DNA of 64,000 nt, from positions 3,489,634 through 3,553,633 of the forward strand of contig NC_135562.1 of NCBI RefSeq assembly GCF_964340395.1, read 5' to 3'. A program made the translations under genes and the position numbers. Positions within the stretch are counted from its first letter, which is position 1, and the number at the start of each line of letters is the position of its first letter. This DNA is from Glandiceps talaboti (Eukaryota > Hemichordata > Enteropneusta > Spengelidae). Positions 11,681-25,740 of this stretch are shown piece after piece. The notes below the pieces were generated by a model, which made no database searches, was not told the DNA's origin, and saw nothing but the letters and a program-made list of their open reading frames with translations.

Positions 11681-13865
11681 GAATTAATTACATATCTACT
11701 AGATGTATAGTTGTCTACAGTACAATGTGTAAACTGACTTACAGTCTGTAACATATGTGTGTATCAAATATAACACCAATAAACAAATTTGAATATCATT
11801 TATTTGTTTGTCAACAAATTCTACGATTCTTGTCTTCTTTGTTTTCATATTTAATAACATTTTATTGGGCTTATTACAAAAATACATATCTTTTCACAGA
11901 TGGAAATCTTTTGCATTTTGTAGTCGGAAACTTTTTTTAAGTTATCAATTTCAAAATATTCTCCCCATTTCCTAATATGTGCATTTATACAAAAAATACT
12001 TGCAAAACATTCAGAGTGTAGAGTTTCATATTACTTTTATTAAAACTTAGTGTTATCTACAGCAAAGGGCGGGGGGGGGGGGGGGGGGGTAGTAGTAGTA
12101 GTAGTAACAACGCATCACAGTAAAAATATTTTGTTTTCATTTGTATAGAGTCAGCATGTCTAAAGTACTGGTAGAAAACGACAACCCATTTATATAGAGG
12201 CCCAAGTCATAACAGGCTGCCAGCACAAAATGAGGAGGGGAAAATGAGTTTTTGGAGCAACAATTTTATGAAAAAATTGCAAAGTACAGAGCTCTATTAG
12301 GGTTCACCTACATATATGCAAACATCTCTCATTTATTTCTAAGTACACAGAGAAGGAAAGTCGATCTTTTCGGTACTTTTGAACTACATGTTGTATTTGT
12401 ACGCAGCTTGTAGCAGCTCCAATTTTAACCTAATTTTCTTTTCTCAAGTTCCACTTATTTTCTTTGATACTATTTTTAAAAGACAAAATTGTCCCAAATT
12501 TGCAATACTGGGTATTAACCACATGCAAAGTGGTGTGTGTACATCACGCAAATATTGTAGACTGACTTTCAGCTTCACTATATTTTCCTTTGAAAAGTGT
12601 CCATGTGTCTAAATGAAAGACACGCTTTATCAACTGTGACGATATTACAACTCTACTGAAGTTTCCATGGCAACCAAGCAGAGCTTCAAGTAACAAGAAA
12701 AAGCCAGCCAGATAAAAAGTGTTTTGATCTTCAATACTTGGATAAAATGTTTTTTTCTTAGCGACACCTGATGTCAACGGTTTGTCATCATGTGTAAAGC
12801 GGATGGATAATGGATAATGTAAAGTGGAAATATTGGTTTGTAGAGAATCACTGTGGATACGTTTTTCTACTTTCATGTTGTTTTATTTCAGTTTTACCAT
12901 AACGATTCCTTCAAGTGACAGGAAGCAAACAACATGTCAACATCATTTTCTCATCTTCCTAAAACTTTTTCTCTCTCATATCACAAATAGATAGCTAAAT
13001 ACCACTTTCGATACAGAAACCACAAGATAAACTCATCAACTATATCACGACAAAACACAACGAAACCCGTATCAATATGTCTCCGTCAGATAAGTACGAG
13101 TACATGTATGTTTTCGTCACTTGACAATATGCTAAAGTTGACAAGAGATGAAAGTGCATTGTACATGATTGGCTAAAACATGGTTTTTGGGGTCATGCTT
13201 TTTCTTGGTTGCCAAGACAACCACATCAGGTAGGTGTTTTGGCGTCACAGTCTTTCTACTCACAGGTTATCTTGGGTGGAAATGCCCAGTGGGTTCAGAA
13301 TAAAGACATACTTCATGCTATGAACTATTCACTTTCTGATAACTTATCTCTATCCCCGTGAAATGAAATAGTTGAAGACATTTGACATTTTGCACAGCTA
13401 AACATTTTACCTGTCATATCATATATGACTTTGATTTGATAAAATGTGGCAACAGCTCAGCAACACAACTGATATCATTCTTCTACTAGCCCTTTTTACA
13501 TCGTGACCGATTCTTTTCCTCTATTGTCTCACAAATCGCTTGTAATGCAACCAATGAGCGATTAATTTAGCCGCACCCCCAACAGCAGTTCTGCCTTTTT
13601 GTCGATATTTACATACTTTTCACTATTTGTTTATTATGTCACTCTTGTACTCATCTCAACAGGTAATATCAACCAACTGACTCATTTGAAAATGGTCAAT
13701 TAGACTGACGTATGTTATCACTCCACATTGTGACCAATATTTTTTTTCAAACCAATCATTTTGCATGCAAAATTTTCAAACAATATTCATTATTTGCCAT
13801 TGCTAGCAACGCAAGAAGTTTGCGAGATCGAAGAAAAAACAACGATCGCTTAAGTATGTACAGTT
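11681..13865. other. Non-coding stretch with poly-G and (GTA)n
   Basis: Contains a run of 19 G at 12071-12089 followed by TAGTAGTAGTAGTAGTA. A 110-codon minus-strand open frame (12544-12876) has no recognisable domain and I do not call it. Confidence 0.55.
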
Positions 13866-14242
13866 AGTCCTTCAAGTCTACATGTAGGCTACAGTTAGGA
13901 TAGCTGAAATAGTGTGGTAATGTCAGTCCTTCAAGTCTACAGGTAGGCTACAGTTAGGATAGCTGAAATAGTGTAGTAGTGTTAGTCCTTCAAGTCTACA
14001 GGTAGGCTACAGTTCGGATAGCTGAAATAGTGTAGTGTAGTGTTAGTCCTTCAAGTCTACTGGCAGGCTACAGTTAGGATAGCTGAAATAGTATTAGTCC
14101 TTCAAGTCTACAGGTACACCATATTTAGGATAGCTGAAATAGCGTAGTAGTGTTAGTCCTTCAAGTCTACAGGTAGGCTACAGTTCGGATAGCTGAAATA
14201 ATGTAGTGTAGTGTTAGTCCTTCAAGTCTACAGGTAGGCTAA
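13866..14242 (+). repeat. ~59-bp minisatellite
   Basis: Seven starts of AGTCCTTCAAGTCTAC (13866, 13925, 13984, 14045, 14096, 14155, 14216), the last truncated. The body contains GGATAGCTGAAATAGT. Unit length varies from 51 to 61 bp through gain or loss of GTAGT. Confidence 0.96.
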
Positions 14243-15059
14243 CTCTGAGCAGTCGATCTTAAATTAGTGGCAGGAGTAAGAAGTTGGCTTAATAATGAAA
14301 AAAATTACATGGCTCCATGGCCCTCATGGGCATGAAACAATATATACAATCCTGGTAATGATTCTAAGGGTTAATTGGGTAATGAAGTTACGTGAACGTC
14401 TCTCCGTGTCTACAAACGTTAAATATTCTTGTTGGAATTGTTTTCTTTTTGATTTCTTTTCATGTATCCACAGGATACTTGGACTTTAACATGCACATGT
14501 CGACTGCAAAGCAGAAATATTAACTGGAAATTTTTATATATATTCAAAATAACTTATGACAAATCACGAAACAGTAATATATATATTAACAAAAACTTTA
14601 TTATTTTTATATTTTCTCTTTTTACTACACCATGGCCATGCATAAATATTTGAAAATGTGTTATCCAAGAATGCTAGAGTAGACTTTAGGAAGATTTTTT
14701 TTTATACATGTATTTAGTTTACCGATAGCAAGTAAGAAGATATAGCATATTAGGGTGATTGGTGAAATAGTATACACACTTGTTGGGGAGCTATTTGGCA
14801 CACTCGTTTCATAACCGAGTCAGTTTCCATGGTAACCAGAAGATAGTGGAAGGGTGAGATAATTCACAGCGCTAGTCTAGAGGTGTGATGCAAGTGTAAG
14901 ATTTTGCTTTTCAAAAGGGTGCTACACAAAGACAGGGAGGCTTTTTCACAGACAATGTTTATCACCTGAACACGAGTCTGTCGTATAAACCATTCATATA
15001 GTTGAGAGGGCTTGACTTGTTTCCATCACACGTTGTATCTCTTCAGTTTGACGATTCAG
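14243..15059. other. Non-coding stretch
   Basis: No gene or repeat unit recognised. Confidence 0.5.
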
Positions 15060-15850
15060 TTACTTTAATTCACAGCTAAGTTTATCACGTATCATTTTTG
15101 TCAAATATATAAAATTACCAATTCATAAAATATTATCTAAGTTTCCTTCTATTCAGTAACTACATCATCATGACGCATTTCTCACATATTATTTGCCCAA
15201 ACTACATTTTGTAAAATCTCCTATTTATAAAATATTTCTCCCGTTACATCATTTAATTTTCTTTCTGTTAATACAGATATAGTTATCACATATTTATACA
15301 ATATTCTTCTCCGGATACATTATTTAGTTTCATTGATACGTAGTCTATTTCTCAAATACTATTTTTCAAAATAAATCACCATATTTATAAACTCTTTTTA
15401 CATCACCCTTCCTTTAATACGGACATACTGTTCATGGACGCTGGGTTCATACTTACTAAATTAATCATTTCTACTCACAGAGTCAAAAACATTTCTTGGA
15501 ATCAAATAAAAATATTTAACAATGTCTCGTCAACATCATTAGGGTGTGTACTACAATGGGCTATTGTCAGGTGTCGTGGATTTGCTTCATAGAATTTCTT
15601 TGACTCTAGGAATAGAAATCTTTATTAATAAAATATTTCTCATTTCATCCTTTAGTTTTCTTTAAAAAATACAGACATACATATATGTATCATTTTTCCA
15701 AACTAAAATTACAAATATATTAAATATTCCTTCTTTTGTTAAATAATTTAGCTTTCTTTTTAACCTTCCATACAGCCATATTTATCACAAGTTATTTTCC
15801 CAATCAAAATCACCTTACATTTCTATTTGTAAAATAATTTTTTCGGTTGA
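15060..15850 (+). repeat. Decayed ~95-bp tandem array
   Basis: Degenerate units recur with the ordered words CAGAYATA, ATCACATATTATTT, CAAAATAAAATCACC, TATAAAATATTTCTC and TACATCATTTAGTTTTC. They can be followed at 15060-15440 and again at 15620-15850. The stretch between (15440-15620) resembles 44010-44140 (TTTCTACTCRCAGAGT, GTCGTCAACAT). Confidence 0.6.
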
Positions 15851-15892
15851 ATATTTTAAATTCTTTCATTTAAAGCAGAGTTTTTATTTTAA

Positions 15893-16030
15893 CGATGGTA
15901 AGTAGGTAAAATATACCTGAGTTCTGTCATTTTACCGGGGTTCCCCACCAAAATTATAGTATACCATAATAATAAAGGAAACAATGCCAGTTTTACTAGA
16001 TTTCCATCTTTCTGTTACCAGGGTTACCCA
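15893..16030 (+). repeat. Dispersed repeat family C, copy 1
   Basis: Shares GATGGTAAGTAG, TTACCGGGGTTCCCCACC, GGAAACAATGCCAGTTTTA and TTTCTGTTACYRGG with copies at 19640-19779 (minus strand) and 31857-32012. No terminal structure recognised. Confidence 0.7.
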
Positions 16031-16689
16031 AATGTTATAAAAAATATTGCAATACTCTCGACTTAAACCATGTTTAAAAATATCACACATCTGTTCAAAA
16101 TTTTAAGACTAGCAGAATACTTCAAAGATGTACGACAAAAAAAAAAATCGATATACAAATTGTTGTCTAAATGATGTAATTTTCATCGATTCTATATTTG
16201 TCTTTTTCTAATGCATGTAGATACAAAATTTAGAGAAAATTTGATCAGGTTCCATTTTGGAAACGTACTAATGTTTAACAATGAATTGATTTTATACAGT
16301 GTTCTTCATCAGTTTGATTTGCCTTGCATTACCCATGATGCCTTGTAGTGATGTCTAGTGACAAACTGATCCAAATGTGTTTGGCGCCGTACTATTGAAT
16401 TTTACAACGTATAGAGATGCTTTATTCTCACGTAACGTCAGATCACAATTATTGGATTTTGTGATGGCATGACAACGAAAAGAAATGTGTTTTCTAATTG
16501 ACATTTTAACACAGAATGCACAACACCTGAACGAATGACAATTTGGATAATTGGATACCTGCCAAATTTCATTTCATAATTTTCATATCACAAATTCTAA
16601 ATTTTAACTTGTCATTCATCTTACAACATATCATCTATTTTCTATTAATTTCAGATGAAAAAAGTTTATGAACTTTTCACTCTAGTATA
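16031..16689. other. Non-coding stretch
   Basis: AT-rich sequence with no gene recognised. TTGCATTACCCATGATGCC near 16323 recurs as a similar word near 31673 and inverted near 32170. Confidence 0.5.
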
Positions 16690-17900
16690 TGACAGGTAGA
16701 AATTAATGAATTTTTTTAAATGACAATATTTTACTTATTTCTATACCATCTGTACATGAAAGAGGTATGTAATGTATTATGACACTTAAAAATATCCCAA
16801 TATGAAATTAATAAACAGGATGGCTTACGATTAAAAGGAAAAGAAGCATTTTATTTCTAGATCATTAATGTATTATGACACTTAAAAATATCCCAATATG
16901 AAATTAATAAACAGGATGACTAACGATTAAATGGAAAAGAAGCATTTTATTTCTAGATCATTACGTGCATAAGAAATTGCTGTGTAATGTATTACTACAT
17001 AGTTACATATTAATGTATTTACTTTGGTGCATGAACAATTCTTTGGAATGGCAATTTAGGAAGTGTCAGGAGCACTTAAATTTGGCAAACAGTGCAAAAG
17101 AAAAGTAGACACAATTTTAAATAACTTATCTAGTCATCCTGCTATATTCGGTGCAACTGTAGTTGACACCTTTCACTACAACTGAATACAGAAATATGAC
17201 AACTTGAAAAGTTAGAAGGTATTTCTGTGTAAAAAAACTTTAGCGCATATTAAGCTAAAATAAATCCAGAGCTGAAATACACGACTGCAGTATGACGCTT
17301 CAACTAATTAAATATGTGGATGGCTGGTAATTTATAAATTAGGAAGCAGTTGTTTCTAGTATAATCTATCTGTATATGAATAATTTCCCACATTTAAAAA
17401 TATCCCAAAATGAAATTTATCAACAGGATAGTTGGTGATTAAATAATTAGGAACTTATTATTTCTTTATTATCAGCACATGGATGAGCTGTGTAATAATA
17501 TATATTATAACGATGACATTAAAAATATCCCAATATGAAATTGATAAAGTTAAACAGTGACTGCTTAGGGAATTAGGAAGTAGATACCATCATTTGGAAA
17601 TGGGTGAGGTGCGAAATGTACGACACTGATGGTCTCTAATTAAATGCCTAGGCAGTATACATACTCATAGTTATTTCTAGATCATCTGCAAATTGGTGAG
17701 GTGCACACTGTACAGCGTTTCATTTATATATGAAATTTATAAACTGGATGGCATATGATAAAGATAATTGTGAAGGAAGTAGTTATTTCGTCATCATCTA
17801 CAAATTGGAGAAGTTGGTAATATATCAAGAAACTTCAATATAGCGCAATGAAAAATTGAAAAAGTTGACACACAGTGATTAAAAGAGTTAAGAACTCTGA
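16690..17900 (+). repeat. Decayed ~100-125-bp tandem array
   Basis: Two neighbouring units (about 16769-16864 and 16865-16962) are almost identical. Older units continue to about 17.9 kb. The ordered words are GACACTTAAAAATATCCC, AATATGAAATTAATAAACAG, GATGGCT, GATTAAA, TAGGAAG, TTATTTCTAGATCATC and AAATTGGTGAGGTG. A recent duplication inside an ancient array is clear. Confidence 0.8.
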
Positions 17901-18462
17901 GCCAGATATATGCACATGTATATTTAAAGCCCCAATCTATATCTGTAACAGTGAAAATGTCCCTCCGGTCTCAGCTTAGTAACTGCTAACAGTACACCAT
18001 GTGTGTTTTCAATCTAAAGATAGTATACATGTAATACACCCACTAAATACCATTTCTTTTTTCATCTAATTTTTCATGAACTCTCCTTATTAAGATAGTG
18101 ATACATTTAAATTACAAAATACTAGTATTGTATTGTTATTTTTTAATGAATGTCCATTTTTTAAAATTCATTTCCACTTTATGATTTCATGACCACTAAA
18201 TTATAATAACGTGTTTTGCTATGCAAATTTTCAATATCTGTATCACTGCCTTTTTCAGGAATCATAAGGTGGAAATAGAAGCCTGCTGACAACCCAGCAA
18301 ACACACGAGGCGTTTAACCAACTGCAACAAAATGCAATGAATATAAGCACACTAAGTTTAATACAACATACACAATTTCATATTCTGATTACCTATGTCA
18401 AAACAATGCACGTCAATGTCATCGGCTCTCTGAATACGAGTCAAAATGTTCCGAATTGCCAT
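17901..18462. other. Non-coding stretch
   Basis: No gene or repeat unit recognised. Confidence 0.5.
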
Positions 18463-18560
18463 TTATTATTATTATTATTATTATTAAACTTTATTTCGGG
18501 AAAGAAAAAAATGAAAACACGCTCATAAACATCCCATAGATAAAAACTATACATTAAAAA
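18463..18560 (-). mobile_element. Probable 3' end of a non-LTR retrotransposon
   Basis: On the minus strand the sequence reads CCCGAAATAAAGTTTAATAA continuing as TAA repeats. An AATAAA directly followed by a short simple-repeat tail is a common 3' terminus of CR1/L2-like non-LTR elements. No reverse-transcriptase sequence is visible upstream, so only the tail is called and family placement is inference. Confidence 0.4.
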
Positions 18561-19639
18561 AAAACAGCATTTAAAAAAAACATTTTAAAACATTTAATAT
18601 AAAATATCTCCATAATTTCCTTATTTCTTATCTTCTGCTGGATACTACTCATGTTAGAGTTTTGTCTGTCCTCCACTCAGACTTGTAGTGACAAGGCCCC
18701 TTAGGCAACTTGTATTTTCCTTAGTGGAACGAAAAAAATAATAGACTAATATACAAGGTTCAGGTAGAATGAACATACCACGCATACTAATTACATAATT
18801 GTACTGTCCTTTATTTGGGTTTCGTTTTACGAGATTAAAATCATTAATATCATACAAATATGAGACAGAATTTTTTTTTCAATATTCATTATTCATTTAC
18901 TTTCTCTTCTACATGTCACTGTGTCTACTTTGTTTATGACTAATCGGAGATATTAATATTCTTAATTTGTTTATCAGTTACATCTATCACCATATGGTCA
19001 TATGAGAATTAGAATTTCATAACACATAAATGTTATTTCATTTTGCAGATATATGATTAATTAGTTAATTAATAACACTTGTTATTAATCATTTTGATTA
19101 GGGTTATACATCATGTCATATCCCTGATATGACTACAATACACACTGGAGTGAGATCTATACTGTTTTTTTGTCAAAAGTATTGGTGATCTGAAAAACAT
19201 GTGGAAATTTCACATTGTTGACTCTGAAAAAAATACATTATATTAAAATATATTGAAAATAATGCTGGTAGTATGAACGTATTTCCTGACTTGTAAAAGT
19301 AATTTGTCTTCTTTTTGCTAATATTTCTTTTCAATGAGAGTAAAATCCACATAAAAACTAAGTATTATACCTCATTAGAACCTAATAGAAAATCTTTTTT
19401 GTGGCAGTGATGAATTTGAAAGAATTGCTGTATAGGTAGGTCTATATATGTTCAAACATCTTACATTAAGAATTTATGTGCAAGTTTGGAGCTTTTTCCT
19501 GGTTTATTTATAGTATTTAATATGTGAGGAAACACTTCTATGGATTCTCTTTTGACATTTGAGGTTTGAGGCAGCCATACTGGAGAAAATTGTGAATAAA
19601 AAAGTGGGTCGCATATATCATAGTTTATAGCGTCAGTAT
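18561..19639. other. Non-coding stretch with a family G-like fragment
   Basis: At about 18670-18730 GTAGTGACAAGGCCCCTTAG and ATTTTCCTTAG match the terminal words of family G (49.6 and 58.6 kb). No gene recognised in the rest. Confidence 0.5.
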
Positions 19640-19779
19640 TTTTTGGTAAGGGTGGGGAACCCCGCAAACAGAACAGAGAAAATAGGCTAAAATTGGCAGT
19701 GTTTCCCATATCAGAGTTTTGTTTGTACAATGACTGGGGAAATATATATATTGGATTTTAGCTACTTACCATCCTCAAA
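19640..19779 (-). repeat. Dispersed repeat family C, copy 2
   Basis: Read on the minus strand it carries GATGGTAAGTAG, GGGAAACACTGCCAATTTTA and GGGGTTCCCCACC, as in copy 1, but with the two conserved blocks in a different order. An 89-codon open frame crossing it shows no domain. Confidence 0.6.
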
Positions 19780-19861
19780 ACATTGAGTACATACTTGGAT
19801 GAAATTGGCTCATGAATTTCAGAAACATGGCTATACATGTACAATGTACATGTGCAGATGA

Positions 19862-19863
<2 letters not shown>

Positions 19864-19908
<45 letters not shown>
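19864..19908. repeat. (ACAG)n microsatellite
   Basis: About eleven pure ACAG tetranucleotides. Confidence 0.97.
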
Positions 19909-20047
19909 TATTAATGAAAGTTCTAGGACTTGAATTGAACTGTTGGGCTTGGTAGTCACATTTAGCCTTGAGTGAACTGTTTTAGCTACAATTTTCTGTT
20001 GATTTCAATTGGACTATAAAACTACACCTTAGAAATTTGGTAATCAA

Positions 20048-20375
20048 GATACAATGTTTAGTAGTCTATGTGTCCGGTACTACTGCTAATTTGGTAGTCT
20101 AGATACAATGTTTAGTAGTCTGTGTGCCATGGACTACTGCTAATTTGGTAGTCTAGATACACTGTTTAGTAGTCTATGTTCCATGGACTACTGCTAATTT
20201 GGTAGTCTAGATACAATATTTAGTAGTCTATGTGCCATGGACTACTGCTATTATGGTAGTCTTGATACAATATTTAGTAGTCTATGTGCCATGGACTACT
20301 GCTAATTTGGTAGTCTAGATACAATGTTTAGTACTAGTAGTCTATGTGCCATGGACTACTGCTAAATTCAAGCCC
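20048..20375 (+). repeat. 54-bp minisatellite
   Basis: Six units with GATAC at 20048, 20102, 20156, 20210, 20264 and 20318, an exact 54-bp step. Each contains TTTAGTAGTCTATGTGCCAT, GGACTACTGCTAATTTGG and TAGTCTA. AGTAGTC and GACTACT form short inverted repeats inside each unit. The flank 19985-20047 plus the first unit match 32040-32150 in inverted orientation, and single units lie near 340 and 8722. Confidence 0.95.
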
Positions 20376-21056
<681 letters not shown>

Positions 21057-21102
21057 TACATGTATGTATGTATGTATGTATGTATGTATGTATGTATGTA
21101 TG

Positions 21103-21132
<30 letters not shown>
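21057..21132. repeat. (GTAT)n microsatellite
   Basis: Pure GTAT tetranucleotides adjoining the AT array. Confidence 0.97.
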
Positions 21133-21133
<1 letters not shown>

Positions 21134-21639
21134 TGTACATCATATATGTATATAATACTATAAATCATATTAATCATACTTCTTATTGTTCAAAACATAA
21201 CGTTCAAATATTACAATATCGTTAATTTTTAAACAAAACACAATATATATGTAGAATAATCTCCATTTTCTAATCATTAGTCATATTTGAGGGGATGTTG
21301 TAATTAAGTTGTGTTGACTGACAATCGTGCCACTCCTAGTACATCTGAAATAACTGCCAATTTTGTCATCAAACATATGAACAGAAACATTTAATGATTT
21401 ATTTTAGGATGAGTACACATTCCCTTTTATCATTCTTTATGCTCACATCAGAGCAAATAGACTTAATTGATGAACAAACAAGGAATGGTACAGACTTGAC
21501 ATTCTCCATTGTTGTGTGAAAATCGTAAGTGCACTGAGATGTACATGTGTGTCAAAGAGTCTTCTTATCTTGATAGGCTGTATAGTTTGTTCCTTGACTC
21601 ACACATGTATCATGTAGATAAGAGCGTGCAAAGTATCCA
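21133..21639. other. Non-coding stretch
   Basis: No gene or repeat unit recognised. Confidence 0.5.
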
Positions 21640-22860
21640 CTGTAAGTAATACACTGTTTTTCTAAAAGTTTTCAGGCAAAAAAAAATGTAGTAAACGCGG
21701 AAATTTTCACTTAGGACTTATTTTGCATATTTTGCTGCAAAAATGGCTAAAATGCCTTCTTGTACATAAACACAATGTTCTAGTCCGATAATCAGAGTTA
21801 GTAAAAATTCGTCTTTGAGAACTATGTGTAACTGAAGACTGAAAAATTGCAAAATTTTCTAGTAGTAAAATGTGTCCGTCGGTTTATAGCAACCTCCTTA
21901 TACATGCATTGTTGCCAAAACCAGATCTACATGTACATAGAGAAATGAAAAGTCGAGAGTATGGATTACACACATCAGTACTTTTCCACGGGGTTTTCCA
22001 TTCAGAACAACATATCCTTTATGGACAAATCTAGATAGATACTGGAGTAGTTTAGAGCATATCACAAGTTAAATATATCAGTAGTATTTGGAGAATTTTT
22101 TTTCTATTTTGAACAATATACTCTATACCATAATACCATCAATATGTAAATAAACGTTCACTGACTCTCAGTTCATAGAATAAAATGAAACTTTCAACAC
22201 AAAGTCAAACAGCCCATTGTAGTATGCCACTGATGATGCAGACAACATTTTGTGCTTTACTTCCAAAATATTTTTGCCGGCGAGTAGAAATTTTCATTTG
22301 ATAATGAAATACTATCAGTGTTTTTCCAAGGTTTTGAGTCAAATTACTAAACCTAAATGTAGCATACTGCAGGCACATACAGGATGTATAAACCATCTCA
22401 AAAATCTAGACAGAGAGATGGAAAGCAACCTGCTGGGAGATGCAATATACCTGTATTTTACAAAGGATTTTTGGACAAAAATAACCTACATTGACAAATG
22501 GGAAATAACAAATAACAAATATCAAACCACAAGGACATATTGAGACAATGTTTTGTTAACGGTCTTTGAAGAACAAATACATTGTACATTGATTGACTCA
22601 CAAATTGAAATAGAGAAATGGAAAGTATCCAGCTAGGACATTTAGTGTTAGTGTTTTTCTGAGGAGCTGAGAGCAGATAAGTGTGTCTTAGTGGTTTTCC
22701 AAAGGTTTTAGGACTAAAATAGCCTACACAAATCTATACAGAGAATGGAAACCATCTGGTGAGAGGACACATATTCAGTACATATATATCTCCATGGGTT
22801 TTATAACCACAGTAAAAGCATGAAAGGAAATATGTAAAATTTACACTGTTTCCTGCAATG
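21640..22860 (+). repeat. Decayed ~120-130-bp tandem array
   Basis: Recurrent ordered words are CAGTGTTTTTCCAAGGTTTT, ACAAAAATARCCTACA, AAATCTAGACAGAGAGATGG and AAAGYATCCAGCTRGGA. Units are visible near 21975, 22310, 22460, 22600 and 22700. Identity between units is low, so boundaries are approximate. The 97-codon open frame 22250-22543 lies in the array and has no domain. Confidence 0.55.
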
Positions 22861-23899
22861 AATTCTAGCAGCATACTCACCAGACAGCTAAGAGAATTGA
22901 AAATTATTTTACCTGCTTTCCACCCTGCGGCTATCGCACTACATCACTCTGTCAATGTTGAAGTGACCACTGTAAATTTGGGCACATTTGCATACTAAAT
23001 TGATACGACTGTTAGCTTTATGACAAGACTGGTATAGCAGCTTCCGTCTCTCTCATTGGCTTTTATAGTTGATTACCTATCATGTACTCACTAGATCTGT
23101 TCAGTTGTTCTCGTACAGCTATCAAGCATGAAACAGTTCCAGCACAGAGAACTGAACAAATATATCATTTGTGTAAAGGCCCAGGAGCTATAACTTTTCA
23201 CTCTCTCTCTGTTTTTCATTAATTTTTGCCTGTTGCAAAGACAGCAAACCCTTAACTGTAAACTGCATGACATACATGTAGTTTCAGCACATAGCAGGTA
23301 CATACATGTATCATAATTACTTTTGTTGAACAGACCTGTATATAAAATGCCAGCAGCTGTAACTTTTTATTCTTTTTAAAAAAATGCGCAACACTGGAAA
23401 CAGTTAAATTGCTCTAATTAGAAGCTGAATTACATGTATCTGTCTTTGAGTCACTGATGGTACTCACTACATGTACACAAACTTGGCATCCATGTGTAAA
23501 CAATATAAATCCATGATCCTACCACTTCACTGTTTGTCAACAATTTCTAAATTTTCTGAATACTGATCACCAGATGACTATACAATTGCTTCAACAAGTG
23601 TTTATGTACATTGTGAAGACAAAAGTCATATTTTGTCGATATCAAACATGTCACACTGATACCAGTGAAGGGTAACAACAAAACATGATGACTTGTAACA
23701 GATAATTTTTCATATAATATGATTACGGAAAATTTACATATGTATAAGAATCATGAGATAATTATGATAATATATGTAGATTTTCATTCCATTTTTACAT
23801 AGTTATTTTTAGTCACTGCTTGGTGACAGCGCCCTCAGTGCTGTAGAGTAGCATAGTATTAAATGAGGAACATTATAACACCTGGTAATCAACAGCCAA
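22861..23899. other. Non-coding stretch
   Basis: No gene or clear repeat unit recognised. Confidence 0.5.
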
Positions 23900-25469
23900 A
23901 GTCTGAAAGTATTTGTGATGTATACCTTACATATAGATCAACATAAAAAGTTCATTAGGAACTTGAATGAACCTTTCTAGACCATTGGCCGATATTGCCT
24001 CATAGCAGAGCTATTAACTAAAGCCATCAGACAGGCTGCATGGAATTCAGTTAGGTAATTACGACATGCTGTGATGCCCAGAAAGGCTTACAGTGTTTTC
24101 TTTAATGAGCTATTAAAATAACTTGATGTGATCAACGAACAAATTTAAAATCACTAATGATGACAGTTTTGAATGTCATCTTGTAGTTACTGCCTGCTGA
24201 AATCACACCTGTACAGCAAAAACAAATTAATAGCACTGCTTCATTAAGATCATTTTAAACTAGAAACACCTTTTGAAATTTAAATTCTATGAACAGCTAA
24301 TTACAGATAACTTGAGATAATCAAAAAACAAGTCTAAATCACCAACAACAGGTTTGAAGGTGATTTCATAGATAAAGTTGGCCATACGGATGAGAATTTG
24401 GTTTTTAGTTTTGTTTTTTAATTGATAAGACAACTTTACAATATTTTTCTACTTGAAAAAACTATGTTTTCCTACTTGAAAAAATGTGAAACAGCATCGA
24501 CAAAATCCATGTTTGGAATTCAACAAATTGCTAAAAGTTTTTGCTATGAGAATTAACATATACTAAGCTCTTGTTTGTAACTCCATAAAGTCAAAAACAT
24601 TCGAAGAGTGTAAAATGTCATTGTATACATGGACAATAACATAATTTTTACACATTTTGTAGAGTTGTTTTCTAAATTGAAAAATTCGAAATAAATACCT
24701 CTTTTATCATCACTATGGCCATTTTAATTATTTTATTTATTTATTTTTATTTAGGTTTATTTCAGACGAGAAAATATCCATACACAGAATTAAATGAAAG
24801 TAGGGAAACAAAATAATATATACATGTAGATGAACTTAAAAAAATCCTCTTACACCATGTATTCCACATCATACTCTGAGACAAAATCATATTTGACACA
24901 ACAGTTGAAACAATAGGATTACACGATAAATACTTTAATATGGGCCGAAAAAAAAGCATGAAGAACACTACACGTAACACGATAGCGTCATTAATTATGG
25001 TGTATTATTACAAACACATTTTGAAATTTTAAATTTTAAAAATACATGGGAGTAAGGTGGAAAAAAAATAATTGTGTACATAGCCTCAGAGAATAGGGTA
25101 GGTAGGCCAGGTTTTTATTTTTTTTATTTTATCTTTTTAATTGTTTTTTATTTTTGAAGAATATTGCTTCAACCAAAAACCAAATGAAATGTCGGTCAGA
25201 ATAAATTACCCTTCTGTGATAGTTTGATGAAGTATGTACAGACATCACTGGGGAGAAAAAACAGATGTACATTAAGGTCAAGAAGACAAAGCATTTCTTA
25301 TCTTTTTGTTTAAAAAAAATGTTTAGGGTCGGCGGCTTAAACTAGGGTCGGTCAGGTTATCAGAAACACACTTATTTTATTTTGCCTATTACAAATAAGT
25401 TGAGATAAACGAAAGACAAATCGTGGACACTTCTGAACATAAGTTTTAAGAAGTAGTGAAGTTGATATG
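23900..25469. repeat. Diffuse degenerate repeats with a retroelement-like tail
   Basis: Related segments at about 24110-24190, 24300-24370 and 25390-25450 share ACTTGAGATAATCAACRAAC-like and CAAATYTAAATCAC-like words. GCTTCATTAAG occurs near 24238 and again near 25940, 26987 and 27464. At 24725-24770 the minus strand reads TCTGAAATAAACCTAAATAA, then AAATAAATAAATAAA, which resembles a non-LTR 3' tail. No coding part is visible. Confidence 0.4.
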
Positions 25470-25740
25470 TTGAGTATCAGTTGCAAAGTAAACAAATGAA
25501 GCTATTAAAATCATCAAGTCTATTACTGTTTCTACTGTACTGTGAAAGAATAGCAATGCTTATTGCTTTTCTATGTGATTGGTTGGGCAAAGGATCCTGC
25601 TGTGTGTGTTGTGTATATGTTATTGTTATTCTTGAGTTGAATAGTGTCTATCTTTGTGTCAAAAACACCAAGTTTCTTGGGTAAAACACTACGGCATCTT
25701 CATTTCTCCTGTAACATGTTGTTACTGTGAACTACAGAAA
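25470..25740 (+). repeat. Dispersed repeat family F, copy 1
   Basis: Colinear with 54955-55165. Shared words are AGTAAACAAWTGAAGC, TCTACTGYACTGT, AATAGCAATGCT, TGTGTGTTGTGT, TTATTGTTA, TATCTTTGTG and CTTCATTTCTCCTGTA. A 67-codon open frame in this copy is not preserved in the other, which argues against coding. Confidence 0.75.

Noticed and set aside
12544-12876. 110-codon minus-strand open frame
   Set aside because: No recognisable domain or supporting context.
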